A DNA stretch of 64,000 nucleotides from Volvox africanus (lineage: Eukaryota > Chlorophyta > Chlorophyceae > Chlamydomonadales > Volvocaceae), in NCBI GenBank assembly GCA_030268105.1, contig BSDZ01000003.1, positions 3,720,001 through 3,784,000 of the forward strand, read 5' to 3'. A program made the position numbers and the translations under genes. Below, piece by piece: positions 37,037-48,800 of the stretch; position 1 is the stretch's first letter, and each line of letters begins with the position of its first letter. Under the pieces are notes generated by a model, which was not told where the DNA came from, searched no databases, and was given only the letters and a program-made list of their open reading frames with translations.

Positions 37037-40000
37037 ATGGAGGGCCTGGCCTCTTCTTTGCAATCTGTTCTTTCGCATGCTTTGGCAGCCCTTGAGTATG
37101 AAGATAAAAATGATCCATACCAGAGCCTGCAAGAGTATAATAGCGCGTGGTCCACGCTTTCTTACGCATGTGAAGGACATGGCACAACCGTTTGTGGCGG
37201 CTTTCCAGCTTTGGTACACGATACTTGCACTGCGCTGCTGGAAACATACAGCACCCGCTATGAGGTAGGGATCGTTGCGACAGGATTCCGAGTTTCTACA
37301 AATCGCTAGCCTCCTTGAATCGCTTGCGTAAAGGATTTTCTGTGATCGGTTTTCCGTTAATGGTCCGTCGGCTAGGCGGGCACTGGGGTTATAACCGGTA
37401 CCCAATTTTGCGTCATCTAGATGTCCGACATATATTCATTGGATAAGTAAGCGTTTCATCCAAGGCTGAACTTTATGGTACCTTCCATGTTGTTGGCGAT
37501 CGCTGCAGGCCATTCGCGCGAGTTTAGCGGCTGACAGTGTCGAGGGATGCACAGGCGATGTAGGTCGGCCGCCGCAACTCACAACAAGTTCTTCAGGCAA
37601 GTTCCTAATGTGCTCTGCTTAACCTCGTGGTCCTATAAATCTCCTAGCTCGTTTGGGTCTTACAAGCTCTTACGAGCTTGTAGGCCCACCCAATCCAATC
37701 CAATCAGGTTAAGTCCTCAGAGATCTAACAAAATTGCGTGGTTTGAATATCTTTATAGGCCATTCCTTTTGCTTCACACGTCTATACTGGAATATTCGTC
37801 GCGACTCGCGAGGTGCTGTGTTCTTGGCCGGAGTACCTTGAGATTATGGAGCAGCCTGTCACGCGCTGCAAGAACTAAATTATCTTCGCTTCCCTGACGC
37901 TGTTCCTGTATTTGGGTTATACCTCTGATGGTAAATAGCCTCGTAAACAGTTGTCATCCGTTTCTGTACGTCCCCTCAAGGTTATCCCACAGGCTTATAC
38001 GGGGCCGAGCCTGTGGATACACTCTCTCTGGCAGCAGCATCTGTCCCTAACGATAGCCGTTCCAACGGCGGGGCAAGTCACTGTCTCTGGCGCCGCTGCG
38101 GAGAGCAGCAGCGGCCACTCACGCCGACTGACATATGCGGCATCGGCAGTGGAGTCAAAGGTCCCATCCCCGCGGTCGCTTATAGAGCTGACGAAACGGG
38201 CTTGGCCGCTACCGCTAGGGGTGGTGCCATGTTGATGAGTGAGCCTATGGCGGAAGTTTTTCAGATGTGCCATCGCCCCGTACGGGAAGGCAGCAGCCTC
38301 GACGACCTGGCGGGTCTTGAGTGAGTACCCCTCCAAGGACAGGTGAAGGGTGCGCCTGAGTGGTACCGTGTCATAGGACCGCGTCCGGAAAGTCCTATCG
38401 GCATTCGGTGTGTGGCTCCAGGCGATGTGGATCATACTATAGGGCCAGTATGGCGCCATGTACATGCTAATCGCGTCGTGTCGAGTTGCTCGCTACAGTA
38501 CCTTTCTTTTATCTTCGCTGTTATCGCTGCCCTCTGCTGCAGGTCAGTCAAGGAGGAAGTTCGATTGGCACTGCTTCTGCCCTTGAGGATGCCGCACCTG
38601 TGAGTGCGCCCGGGATGTAGTCCATCCGCTGCGCGCTACAGGGCCTTCTTGTTTCCCAATGACTTCAGTCCACAACCTGTCCCCTGCATTCATATCATTC
38701 CCTTTCCCGGTCCTTGCGTCCCAGTTTCCAGGGCATTCGACAACCTGCTCGCAATTTCCTGTTGCATGGGCCGCCGGGGACCGGAAAGGTAAAGCGGTCT
38801 TAAAAACAGGTGCTATTAGCACGTAAAGTGGGCCGGCGGGAATCGGTATTGAGCTCAAACGATAAGCAAACCTGGGATGAGGACCAGCGCCCCGAAAGGG
38901 AGCGCACTGACGTCTATTACCTGCGAGACACTATAGGCCGTAGGTTACGTATTGTGCAAGTTGTCGGTCTTTATGTCCTTGCCTACTGGAGGCTGCCTGG
39001 GGCAATATCAGGCATTTCAGAGTGCTTTGCCCGGACAACGCCCTGTATTTGATATTGTCCTAGGACCTGTGATAATCACCGCCTTATTTAACTCTCCCTC
39101 TCCTCTTCTCCCCTTTCTCCTGCCTCCTCTCCGCGATCTCCACCCGTGCACGCTGTTGCTTCCACAGACAATGCTCGTCGAGCGCATAGCAGCGGAGGCT
39201 GGCATGACGCTGCTGGTCCTCACCCCAGGCGCCATCCTCTCCAAATGGTGGGTCATGGGTAGGTCCACTGTTCCAAACCCCGCCAAGAAATTCCAAGGAA
39301 ATGCGTGGGAGTTTGCATCTCTACAGCGATATGTGGCGACGCCATGCCAGTACACTTCGACGCCTCTCCCAATAGCTGCCATGTAGTGCAATCTGCAAGC
39401 TTTCAACCTGCTGTAAATGTTCCCATGCTGCTCCCATTCAGGCTTGCATCGGTCGCTTTCAGGGTGGGGTGGGGTTCGACGATGATAAATTCGAATTGAT
39501 TTTACAATTGATTTTACTCAGCATGTCGATCATCAGCATGTTAGCCCACCATGTCCGGGTGCGACCCTGCAGGAGTGGCGAGAGCGAGAAGCAGCTACGA
39601 GCGGTCTTTGATGTTGCACGAGCCATGCAGCCCTGCATCATATTCATGGTGAGCAAAATGCAGCAATTACAGACTAACAGTTCGAAAGGAGGGGTTTGAT
39701 GTAGGACTAAGTCCCGTGCGTGGACCTTACCATAGCGCCACTTCAGGCTGAGTGACGGTGCGCGCCGGTGGAAGCCCTGCACTTGTGAAAGAATGTCAGG
39801 ATAGCGGAGACATTTCAATCTGCCCACATGGAGCTGTAAGTAGTAACAGGTCATCGTGTACCTTGTCGGCCTGAGCAATTAGTGTTCAGGTGCGCGTGTG
39901 TGTTGTCAGCCATGCAACGAATCAAACCTGTCATCTTCCAGCGCACAGTGCACAGGGCTCATCGCGTTATTTGTCGGTTCATGCCCGGTGCTCGGCCTCA

Positions 40001-41115
40001 GATTTATAAATGTGCACCCCCGCAGGATGAGGTGGACAGCTTGGCGCCTACCCGTGGTTCCGGAGACGATCCCATCGGTCGGCGCCTCCTGAATGAGCTA
40101 TTGGTTCAAATGTCCTACTTAACCTCAGGAGTTATGGGGCCAGGGTCAGCGGTGCCAGCCCCATCAATACCACTAACATACGCAGTAGATGCAATGGGAA
40201 CTCCCCCCAGCGGTAACTGCAAAAGTACCGGTGGTGATGGATCATGCACGCCCATGGCTATCTACGTATTCGCAGCTACAAATCGCATCCAGGTGAACGG
40301 GGTAGGAACATCTTTTGACGGGTGGATGCACTTGCCTACCTGGTTTCTCCTAGCGAATACGGCCATGCGCTCTTGAACATGAAACATGTCGTTGGTCTCG
40401 TCTGATATCTGGCTGCACACTCCTCGTAGGATTGTGACCCGGCTCTGCTGCGACGCTTTGATCGGCGGGTTGCAGTCCCGCTGCCTGACTTGAAGACCCG
40501 AGAGACCTTCTTGGCAGGGGTGCTGGCAAGGCCCGAAGTGGGAGATCACTCGCTTAACAACGATGAGCTACGGCAGGTGGCAGAGAGAACGGAAGGTGCG
40601 GTATGCAGCGCAGAGACCGCGCAGAGCGCGGAGCTGACATTAATTGTGCCCTAACGTCCAAGTTGGCGGTATTTTGGATTGCTTAGGGTTTTAGGGAGCA
40701 CATTCCTAGCGGATAACGTGGCCTGACCAGAACAGCTGTATGTTCTGTTGGACACACCCATTAATCTCATTAATTTTCATGATAGCCAAACGATCGAGGT
40801 CTTTTCCCTCGGGAACCCTGTTGGTGGTTAAGGAATGGTCATTCCCTGCGCTTTCTGACCTGTGACTCAGGTTTCAGCGGCAGCGATCTGGCGCAGCTCT
40901 GCCGGGAGGCCGTTATGCAGCCGGTCCGGGAGATGCTACGGGAGATGGCGGACTGGGGCGCCTGGGGCCGCAAGCCGGACAGCATGTCGACCGCTGCAGC
41001 TGTGGCGCTGTCAGGTGGCCGGGGCGTTGCGCCACCGGGGCCCAGGCCTCTGGAGATGCGGGACTTCGAGTGGGCATTCGGTGTCGTGCAGCCAGTGCAG
41101 CCACTAACGTCATGA
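37037..41115 (+). CDS. MIT-domain AAA ATPase of the VPS4/katanin/spastin group
   Basis: Ten exons join in phase: 37037-37264, 37509-37596, 37993-38320, 38543-38599, 38725-38788, 39168-39247, 39573-39648, 40026-40292, 40430-40595 and 40871-41115, giving 532 residues. Seen: residues 1-60 resemble an MIT three-helix domain (ALEYEDKNDPYQSLQEYNSA), followed by a low-complexity linker. The AAA module starts near 208 (DDLAGLESVKEEVRLALLLP), with Walker A GPPGTGKT (249-256), Walker B CIIFMDEVD (303-311), AATNR sensor 1 (390-394), arginine fingers in ALLRRFDRR (401-409) and FSGSDLAQLCREA sensor 2 region. Known: this clade remodels ESCRT-III or severs microtubules as hexamers. Odd: about 40 extra residues between Walker B and sensor 1, and intron 2 needs a GC-AG pair (GCAAGT donor). 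Which subfamily is unclear. The gene is present once, and its ATG lies 45 bp after duplication copy 1. Confidence 0.88.
37655..37706 (+). mobile_element. Possible 3' end of a non-LTR or SINE element
   Basis: A perfect 9-bp hairpin (TACAAGCTC 37661-37669 and GAGCTTGTA 37674-37682) is followed by a CAATCCAATCCAATC tail. It lies in an intron of the AAA gene and resembles the element at 36,780-36,853. Confidence 0.35.
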
Positions 41116-41655
41116 TCAGGCACGATTGGCTATCTTCTTGTCTTCTTCCTGACTATGCTGAGTCTTGCCGTCGTCAGCGGGTTACAATTTCCTTGCATTT
41201 ACAATAACAACTACATATATGCTATGGGATATAAGCTCAATTGTAATTTAGTACATTAAACTCGAGGCATCGCCGCATATTGTCCAGACACATATTAGCG
41301 GAGCCGCAGGATGACGAAGGCGAGCACCTTACGGGTTTCAATCGAAAATTGTAATGATGTTGATATAGGGTAGGGCAATGCTTTTTTTATTGCTTTAACT
41401 ACTTACGTCCTAACTTCTCGACGTTAGTCGTTTGGATCTTTTGCGCGCCAATTCAAATCTAACTATCTACTCACAATTCGTGTGCATTAAATGTGCTGTG
41501 TGTGAAGACTTTTGAACTAAAGTGAATGTTTGTGTCAAAACCATCACTTGGATAGGATCGTGCGGTATTCACTTATCCTTCATTTGGCCATCGAAGAGGT
41601 CAGGTGCTTAAGACTACCCGTTGCCTTAATCGTAAGGGCATTATTGTCTAGTAAA
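41116..41655. other. Spacer between AAA ATPase and ARC6
   Basis: AT-richer spacer holding the 3' end of the AAA gene and the probable promoter and leader of ARC6. No coding sequence is recognised. Confidence 0.5.
41242..41246 (+). promoter_or_regulatory. Putative polyadenylation signal TGTAA
   Basis: TGTAA occurs 127 bases after the AAA ATPase stop. This pentamer is the established poly(A) signal in Chlamydomonadales. A five-base motif is weak evidence by itself, but the distance fits. Confidence 0.4.
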
Positions 41656-42048
41656 ATGTCTCAAGAGATCTCCAATATCCGAAGCACTGTTTCCTTTAGG
41701 GCGCAGGCCCGCTGTGCCCTACCTTGCATGACCTGTTCTGCATCTGGTCATGCGAGGCAGCGCGCTGTTCATATCCAGCGCCTACAACATGCATGTTGTC
41801 GTGTGGCCATGCCTTTGGGTCGGGTTAAGCAATTTCAAGTGTTCGCATTTCGAGATGCCAGCGGGCGACAAGCTGGCAAAGCCTTACCACCAGCTAGGAG
41901 CATGTCCGTCAGCGAGCACGTATCAATTGCGGTTGACTACTACCGCTTGCTTCAAGTGCCGCGTGTAAGCCGGCCTGACGCCATTCGTAAATCGTATAAA
42001 AACTACGTTAAGCAACCCCCAGCGACCGCGTACTCCGCGGACACGCTC
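41656..42048 (+). pseudogene. ARC6: ARC6 first exon, truncated at the duplication junction
   Basis: Seen: from ATG 41656, a basic, Ser/Arg/Ala-rich leader of about 90 residues that looks like a chloroplast transit peptide, then HVSIAVDYYRLLQVPRVS, DAIRKSYKNYVKQPP and AYSADTL. This is the J-like domain start of ARC6/CDP1, the plastid division protein of the inner envelope that tethers the FtsZ ring. The family continues after ADTL with a helix of the type FARAVLL. Here it changes at CTC (42,046-42,048) into sequence identical to copy 1 of the duplicated block, with no splice donor at that point. The shared bases CGCTC could be a 5-bp microhomology. No other ARC6 exon is in the window. The gene is broken here, unless the junction is an assembly error. 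Confidence 0.8.
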
Positions 42049-42107
42049 AAGCACCCGCAGAGATTCGGCATCTACCATACTTGACGACAAACACACCCGA
42101 ACCTCAC

Positions 42108-42368
42108 CGGAGTGTGGAACGCCGCCTCCGCCTCCCTCAGTGCTGCGTTGCGGACGCCCTCCAGCGCCCGGTGATCCACTTGCCACCCGGGGAGTGAGGT
42201 GGGCGGGTGCACAGTGACAGAGCCGTCAAGTGGTGTGTGACCCAGATCCCCGTGCAGACAGAGAATAGCGGATAGCTTAAAGCTTCCAAAACCTGATTGT
42301 GCCACTGCCTCTGCCTGCCAAATGGGACGGGACATGTGTGTGGGAAATATCCGCGCAGGCATGTACAT
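42108..42368 (-). pseudogene. Orphan first exon of the coiled-coil gene
   Basis: This is the copy of exon 1 of the gene at 22,110-24,641, with a 6-bp in-frame deletion near the middle. The GT donor is kept, but the remaining six exons are not in copy 2 because the block ends in intron 1. Transcription from here would run into the ARC6 fragment on the opposite strand. Confidence 0.75.
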
Positions 42369-45300
42369 TGCACAGCATTGGGCTAGTTGCTATGTGAACC
42401 TGTTAGGTGCCCAGTAGCCTCGCTGCCGCAAGAACGCACACAAACCTGTCCCCAAGCCGACCCGAAGGATGGACACGGCTGCCAGCCAGTCGGAGCATTC
42501 AAGGACGTACGTAAATGTAACATACAATGGCATAACTGCTGGCATATCTGCACACCGGAGCCGCAATTTAGCACGCATGATGTGCACCCAAACGCACGCG
42601 GGATGTGTGCCCAAACACAATCTAACAAGTGCCACAAGCTAGCTTCCCACATTCATTCATGGACGACGACTGCGGGTAAGATTCATGGAATCCCAACTAA
42701 CAAGTAGCCGGCCAGTAACGGACTTTTCTGTTTCTAAGGCATATCGGTGGGGATAGGTTAGCGGGACGCTTCAGGAAGAGTTAGATGTGTATGTGTGTGG
42801 GGGGGGGGGGAGAGAGCACGTGGCTTTCCTAAAGTGGCTCTCATGGGGAACGCGTGTGAGTCAGGGTTTTCCGCCCTCGCCCTCGCCCTCGCCCTCCCCC
42901 TCGCCCTCGCCCTCGCCCTCGCCCTCGCCCTCCCCCTCGCCCTCGCCCTCGCCCTCGCCCTCGCCCTCGCCCTCGCCCTCACGGTAATTAACACGCACCA
43001 CCACAGGTTGATGTGCCTCATTGTGAATGGCCTGATGCGCCAACACGGGCTCTCAAGGATATCGTAGTTGTTTTAATCTTCAGCTTGGACACGGGTTTTC
43101 AATACCAAAGCTGATACGCTTCTGAAGCAGGATCAACGTGCTGGTATTTTTATAACCATGGAGGGTTACAAGCCTTGAGTTACAAACTGATTGATCAAGA
43201 TCATAGTCCCTAGGCCTGTCTGGCGATCCGGTCTGCCAACGGCTTGTTTCTTATTGATAACCAAGTTAGTATAAAATCTGCGGGAGCTCCAATGAGGACA
43301 TGAGCAGCACGGCTCGTCAATTGTGTCCCTGTCCGCTCGCACTGGCAGGACTCATCAGCCCGGGAAGTGTGAACCCATGGCCCCTAATAGGGCCCACCTA
43401 AAGGTCAGTAGTTGGTCCAATCGGGGCTGGCACATGGATAGGGGCCGCAGAGAGCAAGAGAATTTGCAAAAATCAAACATCCCAGTGAACCCTAGTGGCC
43501 TCCATAATGGGGTACACGTGCCCAATGGTGTATACTTAATCCCGGGGTTCCCTGTAATACACGCCAGCCTAAGGAGCGGCGTGACCAAAATAACAATATT
43601 GGTGGGCAACATGGAGGCAGAGGACCCCTTCGTGCAAGCATAGCCTAAAACCCTCTGGCCAGCATCATCTGTCTTGAATACTTAGCAAGGTGGAGGAGGA
43701 AGCAATCGTAAAGCCACAAAACCGACAGAATGCGGGCAACCGCGACATAATCGTCAATAGTTCCGTTTCCGGCTGTGGCCCAAGGTTTCCGGGATATCTG
43801 TGTTGTCGAGCCGCCACACAGCGACGCGGCAAGCAGGTATAGAAGGGAATAAGACATACCACCGATCGTGCCACTGACCCGCATCCTTTTATTTTGCTAT
43901 ATTACTATGTCCCCGCCAATTATTGCGCCTCATCGTCCATTTTCCGTTTGGAACTTTTTCCTCTACGCCATGTCGTGCAAAGGGGGAGTGGGAGGGCGTC
44001 CTTCTACCTGCTGCGTCCTTCTACCTGGACGAATCCCGTCCAATACATCATCGAGAGCCAAAGTTCCCATGCCCGGAGAAGCCATAAACTTATAGCCATG
44101 ACGCCAACCAACAACGTTCCACAATCAACACGGTTTTCAGTGGTAAGGCCCGATGAATATGCAAATCGCATGCAGCAATGCACGTTAGAAACCAGGAGCA
44201 CTCCGCCTTCCGCTCCTCACTGTCTTCGCTAACCAGATCAACTCACACCACCAAAACCTCACACTGCACCGTCCCGTTGTGCAACTTTGGCATGGCGGGA
44301 TTCCAAAACACATTTCCTTGCAACATCGGAGCAACCTTCCCGTCAGTGCCCACGCAACAACGGACACCTGGACTACGGTCACCTGGACTACTGCGGTGCA
44401 AAGCTGCTAACGGGGCGATGATCCTCCCACGCAACAGAGCCCTCAGCCAAGCTAAACGCGGGCGTGAGTCACGTCGTTTGGGAACGGGGTACCTTTAACG
44501 TCCCGGTCATTCACGACCCGGAGCGTTGTCTTCGTCCGACATGGACCGAAGCTCCACCATCTCAAGCGGCAAACAGCCAGTTTATTAGCAGCGCGACCGC
44601 TCAATGGAGTCCTATAGGCATACAGCCCTTATGATACACCGTCAGGAGATGGCACCTTCCGCTGGTGGGCATCGCTACTGAAGGTATCATCCACATAATA
44701 GAAGATGGAACACTGGCCCCACGGGCCTTATTCGATGGCACCACCCGCGGACGGCATAAACATATGTACTTCACAAAGTCCCGGATACTATCTTGCTGCC
44801 ATGCAAAGGTATAACTCTCGTACGCCCGTGAACTTAAGAGGGAAGCCAAGCTTTGGCTTGGCACTGGCTCATGGTTGAAGGCCTCCGTACATGACACTCA
44901 TCTTACCTCCCTCCCCAAGCGCATTGCACATCAAATTGCAGTCCTCTTGGACCTAAACGGGATGTCCTCCCATATAAAAGCGGGTTAGGCAAACACCTTA
45001 AACGTAAACGTTCATAGCAAAAGGATAGGGACTTTTGCGATTATGGGATGATGAAATTGCACCATAGACTGACAAGATCGACGCGTACGGATCCTGGCTG
45101 CCTGTCAAGATCTCACGTCGTCGGGTACAACACCGTACAAATACATATAGCATAAGAGTCGTACACTTATACACCTAACCACTTATACACCTAAATGCAG
45201 CTACCATCCAGAACGTCCCGACTGTGCGGAGAGCTGCAGGTCTTCCTGTCTTCCGGAATGGCATACATGTTTCTGCTTCGGAACTTATGACAAAAACACA

Positions 45301-45838
45301 AAAAGCATCCCGCTCAAGACAAGACAAGGCATTTCCTTCTCACATCTCCCCTCCGATAACACCGGTCAGGCTGAGCGTGACAACTGCGCAATCGCAAAGT
45401 CCCTCGTATAAATACCATCCCTCTAAACGACGCTTACAAAGGAGGGCACATCAATGAATGTTTGAATCAATCAAATTTCTCCGCGGATTGGCAATCGACC
45501 TGGTGCTGGGCCAAGTCAAAACGCCTTGTGGTCCCGCAGATTAACCGGGAAACTGAAACCGGCGTGCACTCTTCTTTCCCTCCCCACCGGGCACTTCAGT
45601 ATTAAGCTACGGACGAAAACAACGTTAGCGATTTCTTCTCCTTCCGGGGGCCACGATTGAGGCAATAGGCCCTCTCTCTCCCCCCACGCAAATCACTGTA
45701 TGGCGATTGAAACCTTAAGTTCCATTATTGCCCTGTGCGTGCAACTCACCACGCACGCATACAGGTAACATGTGACGTGAGTTGCGACTCATTGGGGCCC
45801 GCACAGCCGCCATCCGCTTGCATCCTCCACCCCTAACC
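42369..45838. other. Non-coding part of duplication copy 2
   Basis: It matches the non-coding part of copy 1 at 24,642-28,093. Visible differences are a longer GCCCTC array, one extra G in the poly-G tract, a C/T change in the part matching 26,881, and a tandem duplication of a CACTTATACACCTAA unit at about 45,163-45,195. Confidence 0.6.
42873..42980. repeat. (GCCCTC)18 minisatellite
   Basis: Eighteen hexamer units with two CCCCTC variants. Copy 1 has seventeen units with one variant. Confidence 0.95.
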
Positions 45839-48800
45839 CTACAGCGGCTTCACGCTGCCCAGATCCTGCCAGCGCGGCACTGAGGAGTCGTGTGGGTCGG
45901 GGCCGCGGTACGTGGTGTCCCAGGCGCCGTGCAGGCTTACTGGAAGATGGTGCGGCAGGTGCAACGTGGCCAGCGGCCCCGCAGACAGCGCCTCTGCATC
46001 GAAGATGTGCAGGTCGGCCCTCTCCGTCTTAGCACTGTGGGTAGCCAGCAGCAGCCACCCGTCGCCCTCCCTGGTCGAGCCGGGCCGCGGCACGAACATG
46101 GGCTCGCCAGGGAAGGTTCGTTCGTCAAAGTACCAGGAATCAACAGCCACGCCGGACGCAGCACAGGCAGCTTCGCCACGGGCAGCTGCAGCCGCCCGCC
46201 GCGGAGGCGCCAGGCGCGACCGTGCTGCCGTGGAGCGGATCTGGACGTCAGTGAGGTCGTGGCCAGGGTCAACCTCGACTCGCAGGACGCCCTGTGGGGG
46301 ACCCCAAAACACCGGGTGGTCGACAGCATCGGCGATGCACCAGAATACTCCGTGCGGCCGGCCCGTGATCCGCTGGTCCGTGACAGGGAACTCAACGGTG
46401 CGCTGCAACAGCTTGCGACGCTCCACGGCGCCGGTGTACATGTCGCAAGTGAGACGGGTTAGCTGCATGCGCGAGCCGCCTGAAGAGTGAGCGGAGCGAA
46501 AACCAGGTAAAGGGTCACAAGTTACACGCTCAAAGATGAATGTACTCACCCTAAACGAACAGACAGCGACTCGCGTCAGCTATGCATGGCAGGCTACCCC
46601 GAGCGCCTTCTAGTCCCTCGTAGTTCTGCGGACAGTTGCCCTCTCCCCTGTCCCCATGTCGTTAGGGATTCCCTTAAGTTGGATACCGATAGCCGTTGCA
46701 ACATGCGGGTGCACAGTAAAGCACAGGAATCGAAGTGCCTGCGGTGCCTGGAGGAACGGTATCCGTTCGACTTAGTAAAGACAAGAATATGTACAGAAGT
46801 CAACCGAACAACCAACAGCCCCATCCGCAAAGGCGCATATCCACTGAGTTGCTCCCGCTCATCAGCCTACCGGTGCCCTGCCCGACCCCACATCTAACAC
46901 CCCTCCGTAAGGTGCAGAAGTCCACAAGCAGCGTGTTCCGCTGTCATGTCCCCCAAAATGCCACTCACCCACGAAGTTGTCCACGCGCTGTCCGTGCTTG
47001 TCGAAAAAGCCCATGTCGAAGGACACCTTGTCCCAAGCCACGCAGTCTAGCACCACCACGCTACCGCCATCCGCGGTCTCCTCCTCCCAGCCGTTGACGT
47101 GGTGGAATACAAACAATGGATCCGTGGTCAGCACGTGGGGGGTAAGGGCTGCAATGTGACATGAACAGGGCAGGGGGTAGGGAGGCAGCCTGTGAGTAGA
47201 GGAAGCTGGCTACAAACAAATGCCAACTGCGAGGCTGGCTTGCTCTAGTTTCTTGCTCTGCTGTGACGAACAAAACTGCAGAACAAAACTCGGAAGCCAG
47301 AACAAGGAGATGCGAACAGCATTGAGATGCAAGACGAATCTTATACTTCTGAAATGACGTAGGGTTTCAAATCCAATTGATTAAAGCCATAAAGCCTAAT
47401 CCCTCTGAACTGATTATTTAATATATTATTTAATATATTATTTTAGGCCTCAGGGCCCAACTTTAACCTTTGCGGCTCTCTATTCCTTCCCATCTCATAT
47501 CCCACGGGTCTGTCCGCGTACCTTTGCGGCTGGGCCTCCCGGGTCGCGGAAACATCATGATGCGGGTAGGTAGCTTGGGATCAAACACCAACACCTCGGC
47601 GATGGAGCACAAGCCCAGTGCGTACTGAGGAGGTTTAGGGAGCAGCTTTCCGTGAGCGCAGGCTTTCCCCGGGTTGATACCCGCAGTCGCCAGCGACATG
47701 GACGCCCGACGGCTGCCTCAGCCTCTTACAAACGACTTACCCCGCATGCCAACCGCAATTCAGCACATCACCTTTATGTGCTGAATTTCATACGCGCAAC
47801 CCTCCTTGTCATGCGGCGTGCGGACAGTATGCCATGTGCGACTGACAATACTTATAATACGGCGTACATGGGCTGCTGCTGTGCTCGAGATCGAATGTCA
47901 TCAACTCGGCCGAAACCTTCAACCCGCCCAACTCACCTGGGAAACGAACTTGAAGGGGTCCAGATGGATCGAGCCAAGTACCAACACGTAGTAGTGCTCC
48001 GTGACTACCATGTCGTGGATCAACGCAATGTCCACGCCCTGGCAGGGAAACGGGATGAGGAGCGGAGATGACTCAACCTGTTAAGCTTGCGGCACCCGAC
48101 AACCGAAGCAGCATGTCGGAGAACTGGTAACGTTCGCTGAGAGCGAGTGAACCCCCCGCTGATGAGGTGTGGCGCAAATGATAAAGGTCAGACAACTTCA
48201 GACCCCGCATCGACAGAAAGGGCTCCGGAGGTCACTACCGGCCCGGCCCGGGCCGCCAACCAGATGACCTAAGAAACCCGAGCAGGGACACATGTTTCGG
48301 GAAACAGCCCGATCCGTTCAGCCCCAGATGATACGCGCCATGGGGTACGGTGAAGTTAGGTCTGCGACGTGAAAGTCGGACGCAGACGACGATGGACCAG
48401 CTGAATTCATCGACCATTCAAAACATTCCCTTCCCCGAACGAGGCCAATGTCATATTCGCGCCTTCTGGGTTTGGACAACTCTTCCACTCCTCCTCCCAC
48501 AATGCTTCCACTCTTGATGCGCCATCATGGGCCATCACTATCACCTAACACGAACGGCCCTCTGCAGAAGTCCTTACCAAGAGCTTCTCCTTGGTCTCGT
48601 GCAGAAGCTTCCCCGACTCGTCAAACTCGTAGAACACGACGAAGGCACCGCCATAGCCGTATTCGTTAGAGAATGCCACCAGCCGTTGGCTGCCGTCTGC
48701 GCCCACGCACGTCGCAGTCGCGGCGCTGGGGGAGGCACCGCCACTCGCACCAGGCCACTTCTGCTGGGGTTGGTGACTGTAATGCGGCTTCTGCTCAGCA

